A DNA stretch of 12,142 nt from positions 1 through 12,142 of the forward strand of contig JAEEQI010000067.1 of assembly GCA_016285215.1 (NCBI GenBank), given 5' to 3'. Position 1 is the stretch's first letter. Each line of letters opens with the position of its first letter. The notes below the pieces were generated by a model that did no database searches, had not been told where the DNA came from, and worked only from the letters and a program-made list of their open reading frames with translations. The position numbers and the translations under genes were made by a program. Below are positions 6,078 through 12,142 of the stretch, piece by piece. The DNA comes from Bacteroidales bacterium. GTDB lineage: Bacteria; Bacteroidota; Bacteroidia; Bacteroidales; UBA932.

Positions 6078-7754
6078 ATGAGTATGAATCGACACATCGC
6101 CCTTCTGGCCTCTCTGTTTTTGCTGTGCGGCACCGCTGCCGTAGCACAGGAGTATGTTCCCACGCCGGTGACCATCAGTACGGAGAAAGTAAAGTTGAAC
6201 GGCAAACTGTACTATGCCCACCTGGTGCTGGAGCGTCAGACCCTGTTCAGCATTGCCAAGGCCTATAATGTGACGGAACAGGACCTCTACGATGCCAACC
6301 CCAACCTGCGCGAGACCGGTCTGAGGAAGGACAGCGTCCTGCTGATTCCCATCAGCGAGCCCAAGGCCCCCGAGAAGCCGGCCAAGCAGCCCAAGGCCGC
6401 CCAGGAGGAAGCCCAGGCTCCGGCCGCCCAGGAGCCCCAGAACGAGTATAAGGAGCACACCGTACGCTGGTACGAAGACCTGGAAGACATTGCCCGCCGC
6501 TATAATGTATCGGCCCAGGAGATTCTGGACTACAACAACCTCAAGAGCCGCAAACTCACTACCCGCCAGGTGCTGCGCATCCCGCTGCCCGGCGCAAAGG
6601 CTCCCAAGGTAGAGCAACAGCAGGCCGAAGAAGTGGCTCCCGTGATTGAATTCGTACCCACCACCCAGGAGGAAGTACAGGAAGAAGAGGCCGTGGACAG
6701 CACCCTGTTCATTGCCCATCCCCAGGATGTGGTGGACTTCTCGCTGCTGCTGCCCCTCAAGGTGGGCAACAGCGCCAGCGAGCTCAATATGGACTTCTAC
6801 TCCGGCGTGCTCATGGCCGTCAAGGACCTGGAAGCCCAGGGTCTCAAGATCCAGATGCACGTGAACGACCTCTACGCCGGTATGCCCGATGTGGATGCCC
6901 TCTGCCGCTCGGACTTTGTGCTGGGTCCCGTGGCCACCCGCGACATTGAGGTGATGCTGCAGCTCATTGAGGGCCGCGTACCCGTGATTTCCCCGCTGGA
7001 CCAGAAGGCCGCCAGCCTCAGCGCCAGCTACCGCAACTTCATCCAGGCTCCCGCCGGAACCGACAACCAGTACGAAGACCTGGCCCAGTGGGTCCAGGAA
7101 AGCCTCAATGAGGGCGACAAAGTGCTGTTCATTGCAGAGAAGAACGCCAGCAATTCCCAGGCTGCCGTGAATATCCGCACCGCTATGGCCCGCCGCGAAC
7201 TGGAATACGAGATTATGAATTACGCCATAGCAGACGGCCGAGCCGTGCCCGATTCCCTGGCTCCTATGATGGTCAAGAAGGCCGTCAACCACGTGGTGGT
7301 GGCCTCCGAGAGCGAAGCCTTTGTGGGAGATGTGGTGCGCAACCTCTCCATTATGCTGGGCAGGGGTTTTGACGTGGTTATGTACGCTCCTTCCAAGGTC
7401 CGCAACTTTGACTCCATTGACGGAACGTCGCTGCACGATGTTTCGGCCCATATCAGCACGGGCTATCACGTGAACTATGGCAGCCCGGAGGTGGACGGCT
7501 TCGTCCGCGCCTACCGTGCCCTCTTCCGTACCGAGCCTTCCCAGTTTGCCTTCCAGGGCTACGACACCGCCTGCTACTTTATCCAGCGTGTGGCCAGCTT
7601 TGGCCGCGCCTGGACCAACAAGCTGGGCCTGGAGCGCAGCCGCGGTCTGCACACGGACTTCCTCTTTGAATCGGACGACAACGACAACCGCCGCAACGTT
7701 GCGGTCCGCCGTATCGTTTACCAACCGGACTATACAACCATTTTATTGCAGTAG
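6078..7754 (+). CDS. LysM-domain protein with type I periplasmic-binding-like domain
   Basis: This is a 558-residue exported protein. A signal peptide (hydrophobic 7-22, likely cut after AVA) is followed by two LysM-like modules at about 46-92 and 126-170, which usually bind peptidoglycan glycan chains. Both show the pattern of a start strand, a (T/E)-L-x-x-I-A helix, a Y-N-V turn and an ending I-P. A linker rich in Ala, Pro, Glu and Lys (about 93-121) joins them, and a second acidic, Gln-rich linker (about 171-210) leads to a domain at 218-558. That domain resembles the ligand-binding fold of branched-chain amino-acid ABC transporters (for example SLLLPL at 222-227 and the FYSGVLMAVKDLEAQG helix). 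No permease or ATPase gene is nearby, so a transport role is doubtful. A wall-sensing or wall-synthesis-regulating role is an inference. A second in-frame ATG at 6084 is also possible. The gene sits between a glycosyltransferase and trxB. Confidence 0.85.
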   Translation: MSMNRHIALLASLFLLCGTAAVAQEYVPTPVTISTEKVKLNGKLYYAHLVLERQTLFSIAKAYNVTEQDLYDANPNLRETGLRKDSVLLIPISEPKAPEKPAKQPKAAQEEAQAPAAQEPQNEYKEHTVRWYEDLEDIARRYNVSAQEILDYNNLKSRKLTTRQVLRIPLPGAKAPKVEQQQAEEVAPVIEFVPTTQEEVQEEEAVDSTLFIAHPQDVVDFSLLLPLKVGNSASELNMDFYSGVLMAVKDLEAQGLKIQMHVNDLYAGMPDVDALCRSDFVLGPVATRDIEVMLQLIEGRVPVISPLDQKAASLSASYRNFIQAPAGTDNQYEDLAQWVQESLNEGDKVLFIAEKNASNSQAAVNIRTAMARRELEYEIMNYAIADGRAVPDSLAPMMVKKAVNHVVVASESEAFVGDVVRNLSIMLGRGFDVVMYAPSKVRNFDSIDGTSLHDVSAHISTGYHVNYGSPEVDGFVRAYRALFRTEPSQFAFQGYDTACYFIQRVASFGRAWTNKLGLERSRGLHTDFLFESDDNDNRRNVAVRRIVYQPDYTTILLQ

Positions 7755-7760
7755 CCCCCT

Positions 7761-8690
7761 ATGGAAAAGATTAAATGCCTGATCCTGGGCGGAGGCCCCG
7801 CCGGATTCACCGCAGCCATATACGCTTCCCGCGCCAACCTGTCCCCCGTTTTGTATGAGGGCATCCAGCCGGGCGGCCAGCTCACCACCACCACCGTGGT
7901 GGAAAACTTCCCGGGCTTTCCCGGCGGAGTAGACGCCAATACCTTAATGGATAATATGAGAGAGCAGGCCCGCAGCTTCGGAGCCGATATCCGCCAGGGT
8001 ACCGCCTCCTCCGTGGACCTCTCCAACCGGCCCTTCAAAGTGGTCATTGACAATGAGAAGGAGATAGAGGCCGAAGCACTCATCATCGCCACCGGCGCCC
8101 AGGCCCGCTATCTGGGCCTTCCCTCCGAGGAGAAGTTCAAGGGAGCCGGCGTGAGCGCCTGCGCCACCTGCGACGGTTTCTTCTACCGCAAGCGCACCGT
8201 GGCTGTTGTGGGCGGCGGAGACACCGCCTGCGAAGACGCCCTGTACCTGGCCAGCCTGGCCAAGAAGGTGTATATGATTGTACGCCGCGATGTTTTCCGC
8301 GCCTCCAAGATTATGCAGGAGAAGGTATTTGCTACCGAGAACATTGAGGTGCTGTGGAACTGCAACACCCAGGAAGTGCTGGGAGATATGATGGGCGTCA
8401 CCGGTGCCCGTCTGCTCCGCAAGGACGGCACCGTTTTTGATATAGCCATCGACGGATTTTTCCTGGCCATCGGCCATACGCCTGCTTCGGCCCTGTTTGC
8501 CCCGTGGGTAGAGACCAACGAAGCCGGTTACATTGTAACCAAGGGCAAGAGCTCGCAGACCTCGGTCCCGGGCGTATTTGCCGCCGGAGACGTACAGGAC
8601 CCCGTGTACCGCCAGGCCGTTACGGCCGCCGCATCGGGATGTATGGCTGCCCGTGACGCAGAAAAATTCCTTTTGGAACAAGCTAATTAA
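7761..8690 (+). CDS. trxB: Thioredoxin-disulfide reductase
   Basis: This FAD-dependent flavoenzyme uses NADPH to reduce thioredoxin in the cytoplasm. The 309 residues are standard length for the low-molecular-weight bacterial type. The FAD-binding loop GGGPAG is at 10-15, followed by the GGQLTTTT..ENFPG segment (38-52). The redox-active CATC is at 134-137 followed by DG. The NADPH-binding loop GGGDTA is at 151-156, and the 2'-phosphate-binding pattern VRRDVFRA (R175, R176, R180) points to NADPH rather than NADH. The C-terminal FAD motif GVFAAGDV and the RQAVTAAASG helix complete the fold. The gene starts 6 bases after the LysM gene and ends 9 bases before bamD, with no Shine-Dalgarno. Confidence 0.97.
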   Translation: MEKIKCLILGGGPAGFTAAIYASRANLSPVLYEGIQPGGQLTTTTVVENFPGFPGGVDANTLMDNMREQARSFGADIRQGTASSVDLSNRPFKVVIDNEKEIEAEALIIATGAQARYLGLPSEEKFKGAGVSACATCDGFFYRKRTVAVVGGGDTACEDALYLASLAKKVYMIVRRDVFRASKIMQEKVFATENIEVLWNCNTQEVLGDMMGVTGARLLRKDGTVFDIAIDGFFLAIGHTPASALFAPWVETNEAGYIVTKGKSSQTSVPGVFAAGDVQDPVYRQAVTAAASGCMAARDAEKFLLEQAN

Positions 8691-8699
8691 AAGTTAAAG

Positions 8700-9530
8700 A
8701 TGAAATATACCAAACTTTGCGTTTTTCTTGCCCTGGGCCTGATGGCCGCCGTTTCCTGCAAGTCCCAGTACGAAACCCTGCTGGCTTCCGGAGACCTGGA
8801 CGCCAAGTACGACGCCGCCATGACTTACTTCAACAACAAGAAGTACCAGAAAGCGGCCCAGCTGTTTGAATCTATGGCGGTTCTAACCAGCGGCACCGAG
8901 AGAGACGACACCGTCCAGTACTACTGGGGCCTGTCCAACTACCGTTTCAAGGACTACTACACGGCCGAATCCAACTTTGCCAGCTTTGTGGAGAACTTCC
9001 CCCGCAGCCCCTTTGCCCCGGATGCCCAGTTCTATCGCCTGGACTGCCTGTACCGCGCCACCTACCGCTGGGAACTGGACCAGATGCCCACCCGTTCCTG
9101 TATGGCGGCCATTAACCAGTATCTGAGAGAGCAGCCGGCAGACGACTTTCACGTGGAAGCCTGCAACAAGATGCTGGCAGACCTCCAGGACCGTCTGGAC
9201 CGCAAGGACTACGAAGCCGGCAGACTGTATTACCGGATGGAAGACTACCCGGCCGCCCGCCTCAAACTGCAGAACGTGCTCAAGGCCAACGCAGAGAACA
9301 ACTACCGCGAGGAAGTCCTCTACCTCACCGCCATGTCTTCTTACCACTATGCCCGTCTGAGCGTGGCGGCCAAGCAGAAAGACCGTTACCTCACCTTTGT
9401 AGACGACTATCTCAACTTTGTGGGCGAGTATCCCGAGTCCAACCACCGCAACGAGATGGACCGCATCTACCGCCAGGTGCAGAAGATCCTGGGCCGCGGA
9501 GGTGAAGCGGATGAGAAAAAGGCCGAATAA
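8700..9530 (+). CDS. bamD: Outer-membrane protein assembly factor BamD (lipoprotein)
   Basis: BamD is the lipoprotein partner of BamA, lying on the periplasmic side of the outer membrane and helping to recruit substrates. The 276 residues begin with a lipoprotein signal ending AVSC (Cys20), followed by the KSQYETLLASGD segment characteristic of Bacteroidota BamD. TPR-like helix pairs cover most of the protein, for example about 35-68 (YDAAMTYFNNKKYQKAAQLF), 74-107 (YYWGLSNYRFKDYYTAESNF, then FPRSPFAPDAQFY), and later pairs such as YYRMEDYPAARLKLQNVL and the FVGEYPESNHRNEM region. The tail is charged (GEADEKKAE). It lies 9 bases after trxB and 64 bases before rpoZ. The bamD-rpoZ order is common in Bacteroidota. 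It pairs functionally with bamA at the left edge. Confidence 0.93.
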   Translation: MKYTKLCVFLALGLMAAVSCKSQYETLLASGDLDAKYDAAMTYFNNKKYQKAAQLFESMAVLTSGTERDDTVQYYWGLSNYRFKDYYTAESNFASFVENFPRSPFAPDAQFYRLDCLYRATYRWELDQMPTRSCMAAINQYLREQPADDFHVEACNKMLADLQDRLDRKDYEAGRLYYRMEDYPAARLKLQNVLKANAENNYREEVLYLTAMSSYHYARLSVAAKQKDRYLTFVDDYLNFVGEYPESNHRNEMDRIYRQVQKILGRGGEADEKKAE

Positions 9531-9547
9531 AAAATTTTTGAAACTTA

Positions 9548-9558
9548 GCTGAATCAGC
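9548..9558. repeat. Small perfect dyad in the bamD-rpoZ gap
   Basis: GCTGA and TCAGC flank a single A, giving an 11-base dyad. The loop is too small for a hairpin and there is no T-run after it, so it is not a terminator. It lies between a TTGAAA (9538-9543) and a TATAAT (9567-9572) and could be a protein-binding site or chance. Confidence 0.2.
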
Positions 9559-9577
9559 ATCGGTACTATAATAGAAT

Positions 9578-9583
9578 AAGGAG
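9578..9583 (+). promoter_or_regulatory. Shine-Dalgarno-like AAGGAG before rpoZ
   Basis: AAGGAG lies 11 bases before the rpoZ ATG. None of the other well-defined starts in this window has such a strong match to the anti-Shine-Dalgarno, as expected for Bacteroidota, so this one stands out. It supports the ATG at 9595 as the start. Confidence 0.45.
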
Positions 9584-9594
9584 AATTATAAAGA

Positions 9595-9939
9595 ATGGAA
9601 AACAAAAAGAAAGTACCTGTGAACACGGTGACGCGAGACATCAAGAACCTCGCCGCTCCCACTGGAAACATTTATGAATCCGTAGTGATTCTTTACAAGC
9701 GGGCCAACCAGATTGCCGTGGCCGAGAAGAAGGAACTTATGAAGAAACTGGACGAGTTCCGCGGAGACCGCGACACTATGGAAGAAGTATTCGAGAACAA
9801 GGAGCAGATTGAAATCTCCAAGTACTATGAGCGTCAGCCCAAGCCGGACCTGACCGCCATCGCAGAATTCGAAAACGGAGAACTCTTCTATCGCAAGGCC
9901 CAAAACGAGAATCCCATCGATATCGAGAGCGGCCAATAA
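9595..9939 (+). CDS. rpoZ: DNA-directed RNA polymerase omega subunit (Bacteroidota RpoZ/Rpb6 type)
   Basis: Omega is a small core subunit that helps assemble and stabilise RNA polymerase by holding the beta' subunit. This 114-residue protein has the Bacteroidota form. An N-terminal VNTVTRDI segment (9-16) is followed by the conserved helix GNIYESVVILYKRANQIA (24-41), the equivalent of the omega/Rpb6 core helix, then a helix ending in VFENKEQIEISKYYE (65-79) and the PKP turn (82-84), which is highly conserved in this branch. The start is supported by an AAGGAG upstream. It lies 64 bases after bamD and only 3 bases before recN. In many Bacteroidota, coaBC and a DUF4835 gene stand between rpoZ and recN; they are absent here. 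Confidence 0.9.
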   Translation: MENKKKVPVNTVTRDIKNLAAPTGNIYESVVILYKRANQIAVAEKKELMKKLDEFRGDRDTMEEVFENKEQIEISKYYERQPKPDLTAIAEFENGELFYRKAQNENPIDIESGQ

Positions 9940-9942
9940 GCG

Positions 9943-11538
9943 ATGCTGTACAGTCTCTCGGTCTCCAATTACATTTTGATAGGCTCTCTGGATACTACTT
10001 TTCCGGAGGGTCTCATCATTATATCCGGAGAGACCGGAGCCGGTAAATCCATCCTGTTGGGAGCGCTGTCCCTGGTGCTGGGCGCCAAGGCCGATGCTTC
10101 TATGGTGGGACCGGAAGGAGAGAACTGCATAGTAGAGGCCGAATTTGGGGTAACCCCCGCCGTGAGGGAAATCCTCCGCCGGGCCGATTTACCGGAAGAC
10201 GGAGACCGCCTCATCCTCCGGCGCACGGTGGCCCGCAGCGGCCGCTCGCGCAGCTTTGCCAACGACGAGCCCGTGAACCTGCCCGTGCTGCAGGAACTGG
10301 CCCAGGAGCTGGTAGACATTCACTCGCAGCACCAGACCCTCCGCCTGGCCGACGAACGCTTCCGCATCGATGCGCTGGATCTTTTTGCCGGCTGCACCGA
10401 GCTCAGGGAGAAGACCCTTTCGGCCCAGCGGGACTGGCAGGCCACCACGCATTCGCTGGAGGCCGTGCGGGAGAAGAAGGCCCTGGCCCTGCGGGATCAG
10501 GAGTACAACCGCGCCCGCTGGCAGCGGCTGGAGGACGCCCGCCTCACCCCCGGTGAACTGGAGACCCTGGATGCTGAACAAAAGCAGCTGGCCCACGCAG
10601 AGGAGCTCAAGGAGATTCTCTTTGGCGTTCAGAATGCGCTGGAGCAGCTCCAGCTGAAAGACTCCACCCGGCTGCTGGACAAAGGGGCCAAGTTCATTCC
10701 TTCGCTGGAGGAACTTTCGGCCCGTCTGGAGAGCGCCCGTCTGGAACTGGAAGATATCCACGAAGAGGTAGAAAAGCTGGGTACCCGTACGGAGGTATCT
10801 CCGGAAAGGCTCCAGGAGGTGGAAGACCGCCTGTCCCTGCTGTACGACCTTATGCAAAAATACGGCGCCGCCTCCATCGAGGAACTCATTGAGGAGCGCG
10901 AACGCCTGGGTGCCCTGGTGCAGGACATCTCCTCCCTGGAGGAAGAAGAAGCCGCCCTGGAAGCCCGCGTCAAGCAGACCAAGGAAACCTACGATACCCT
11001 ACACGAAGACCTGCTGGCCCAGCGCCGCCAGGCTGCCGAGCCCTTTGCCGCTGCCATTGAAAAGCAGCTGCGGGCCCTGGAACTGGACAAAGCCCTTTTC
11101 CAGGTGGCCGTGGAAGGAGATTCCGTCCGTTTCCTCTTCTCCTCTACCGGAAAGAACCCCATAGACATTGCCAAGGCCGCATCGGGAGGTGAACTCTCCC
11201 GCGTGATGCTGAGCCTCAAGTCGGTGATGGCCCGCCTCACCAAGATGCCCACCCTGGTCTTCGACGAAATTGATACCGGTGTTTCCGGATCGGCCGCCGA
11301 TAAGATGGGCTCCCTGGTTTGCGAGATGGGGGCCGATATGCAGGTCTTTGCCATTACCCACCTTCCCCAGGTGGCGGCCAAGGGCCACGCCCACTACCTC
11401 GTAAGCAAGAAGAATGACGTTACCTCCGTAACGTGTCTGGATGCGCAAGGCCGCATTCTGGAACTGGCCCGGATGCTCTCCGGTGCCACGGTTTCGGAAG
11501 CCGCCATTGCCAATGCCAAAGCCCTATTAAACGCTTAA
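9943..11538 (+). CDS. recN: DNA repair protein RecN
   Basis: RecN is an SMC-like ATPase in double-strand-break repair and recombination. The 531 residues are slightly shorter than the usual 550 or so but complete in layout. The N-terminal ATPase half has Walker A GETGAGKS at 29-36 and the IHSQHQTLRL segment, which is typical of RecN. A long coiled-coil arm lies in the middle, rich in Glu, Leu, Arg and Gln, roughly 150-370. The C-terminal ATPase half has the ABC signature SGGELSR at 414-420, Walker B LVFDEIDTG at 438-446 and the H-loop region AITHLPQVAAKGH. The shorter length probably comes from the coiled-coil arm. The start is 3 bases after the rpoZ stop; no Shine-Dalgarno is seen. Confidence 0.96.
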   Translation: MLYSLSVSNYILIGSLDTTFPEGLIIISGETGAGKSILLGALSLVLGAKADASMVGPEGENCIVEAEFGVTPAVREILRRADLPEDGDRLILRRTVARSGRSRSFANDEPVNLPVLQELAQELVDIHSQHQTLRLADERFRIDALDLFAGCTELREKTLSAQRDWQATTHSLEAVREKKALALRDQEYNRARWQRLEDARLTPGELETLDAEQKQLAHAEELKEILFGVQNALEQLQLKDSTRLLDKGAKFIPSLEELSARLESARLELEDIHEEVEKLGTRTEVSPERLQEVEDRLSLLYDLMQKYGAASIEELIEERERLGALVQDISSLEEEEAALEARVKQTKETYDTLHEDLLAQRRQAAEPFAAAIEKQLRALELDKALFQVAVEGDSVRFLFSSTGKNPIDIAKAASGGELSRVMLSLKSVMARLTKMPTLVFDEIDTGVSGSAADKMGSLVCEMGADMQVFAITHLPQVAAKGHAHYLVSKKNDVTSVTCLDAQGRILELARMLSGATVSEAAIANAKALLNA

Positions 11539-11542
11539 CAAT

Positions 11543-11998
11543 ATGCCCCAACCCCTTCTCCCCATCCCCACAATGGACGAGTTCCGCAGCCAGCTGCGCC
11601 GTCACAATCTCAAGGCCACCCGTCAGAGACTGGCCGTTCACGAGGTTATGATGTGCCTGGGCCACGCCTCGCCCGATATGGTTGTCCAGGAACTGGCCAA
11701 CCGCGGTTCCCACGTGACCGTGGCCTCCGTCTACAACATCCTCTCCCAACTGGCCGACAACCGCATCTACTCACGTCGCCTCTCGTCGGGCAGCAAGATG
11801 TTCTTTGACGTGAACGCCGTCCGTCACATTCACCTGTACGACCGCGAGAATCATACCTACCGCGATATCATTGACGAAGAACTGAGTATGCTGGTAGCCT
11901 CCCATATGCGCCGCCGCAAGTTCAAGGGTTACACGGTAGAAGATATAGACATTCAGTTAATAGCACATCCTACAAGAAGTAAAACCAAAAGCATATGA
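11543..11998 (+). CDS. Fur-family transcriptional regulator (PerR-like metal site, no CxxC)
   Basis: This is a 151-residue metal-dependent DNA-binding regulator. The N-terminal winged helix covers about 12-80, with the LKATRQRLAV segment and the recognition helix TVASVYNILSQL (59-70). The dimerisation domain follows. Set against Bacillus PerR, all five regulatory-metal ligands are present: H41 (GHASPD), D89 (FFDV), H95 and H97 (RHIHLYD), and D108 (YRDI). Asp at the last position is the PerR type linked with peroxide sensing; Fur has Glu. Both structural-zinc CxxC pairs are missing: the site after HIH reads LYDREN, and there is no Cys in the tail (the only Cys is C38). The ATG at 11543, 4 bases after recN, gives an N-terminal extension; the ATG at 11573 (M11) is an equally plausible start. 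The stop overlaps the start of the next gene by 4 bases. The target genes are unknown. Confidence 0.9.
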   Translation: MPQPLLPIPTMDEFRSQLRRHNLKATRQRLAVHEVMMCLGHASPDMVVQELANRGSHVTVASVYNILSQLADNRIYSRRLSSGSKMFFDVNAVRHIHLYDRENHTYRDIIDEELSMLVASHMRRRKFKGYTVEDIDIQLIAHPTRSKTKSI

Positions 11999-12142
11999 GA
12001 AAGATCCTTCCCCTTCTGATTGGCTGCCTTTTCGTCTTTAGCTCCTGCAAGCTCGAAGACACCTACACCCAGTCCAACGTACAGGACCTCGTAACCGTAA
12101 AAGGTGATTACCTGGTCAACGACTATGGCTACACCCTCACCG
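11995..12142 (+). CDS. Predicted lipoprotein, N-terminal part only (possibly NigD-like)
   Basis: Only 49 residues are inside the window. The ATG overlaps the TGA of the Fur-family gene (ATGA), so the two are translationally coupled. The N-terminus is a lipoprotein signal with a hydrophobic run about 4-16 and a lipobox FSSC with Cys18, followed by KLEDTYTQSN. The next part (LVTVKGDYLVNDYGYTLT) has the short beta strands and the DDG/DYG-like turn seen at the start of NigD-like lipoproteins of Bacteroidales. That assignment is tentative because the remaining sequence is missing. The reading frame is open to the edge. Confidence 0.7.
   Translation, partial: MRKILPLLIGCLFVFSSCKLEDTYTQSNVQDLVTVKGDYLVNDYGYTLT

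Noticed and set aside
5955..7724. A 589-codon open frame on the minus strand opposite the LysM gene
   Set aside because: Its codons line up exactly with the sense codons, so it stays open only because the sense gene hardly uses TTA, CTA or TCA. The product has no signal peptide or recognisable domain, and the sense strand encodes a clear signal peptide, LysM pair and binding fold.
9531..9560. A rho-independent terminator after bamD
   Set aside because: The T-run comes before the dyad, the dyad loop is a single base, and no T-run follows, so no terminator structure forms.
9943..11538. A truncated recN, since it is slightly short
   Set aside because: Both ATPase halves with Walker A, signature, Walker B and H-loop region are intact; a shorter coiled-coil arm explains the length.

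Overview
The window looks like chromosomal core-genome DNA from a member of the Bacteroidota, most likely the order Bacteroidales and a GC-rich lineage of it. Four things point there. BamA has five POTRA domains and BamD is a lipoprotein of the Bacteroidota type. The RNA polymerase omega subunit is the long Bacteroidota (Rpb6-like) form. Intergenic gaps carry -7 boxes of the form TAnnTTTG. Almost no gene has a Shine-Dalgarno sequence. Genus cannot be decided by eye. There are no insertion sequences, tRNA or rRNA genes, CRISPR arrays or phage genes, and no gene-free stretch longer than about 85 bases.

Left arm (1-3486, minus strand): an operon reading nadK, uppS, bamA. It makes NADP, the undecaprenyl carrier lipid for cell wall and glycan synthesis, and the central outer-membrane protein insertase. 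The bamA gene runs off the left edge, so 643 residues are seen and the last part of the barrel is missing. nadK and uppS overlap by 8 bases; bamA has its own likely promoter in the 35-base gap behind uppS.

Middle (3487-3570): an 84-base divergent promoter region between nadK and pdxJ, with a perfect -7 box facing each way.

Right arm (3571-12142, plus strand): pdxJ (vitamin B6), then a densely packed run starting at its own promoter: a Skp/OmpH-like lipoprotein, a GT4 glycosyltransferase, a LysM protein with a type I periplasmic-binding fold, trxB, bamD, rpoZ, recN, a Fur-family regulator and the start of a small lipoprotein gene. Gaps are 3-9 bases or short overlaps, except 64 bases before rpoZ. 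The theme is envelope building (BamA, BamD, the Skp-like chaperone, UppS, the glycosyltransferase, the LysM protein) mixed with redox, transcription and DNA-repair housekeeping genes.

I found no clearly new multi-gene system. The points most worth a second look are: a Fur-family protein that keeps every residue of a PerR-type regulatory metal site but has lost both structural-zinc CxxC motifs; a Skp-like chaperone that appears to be membrane-anchored; the LysM/binding-fold protein, which has no transporter partner; and rpoZ lying directly next to recN.
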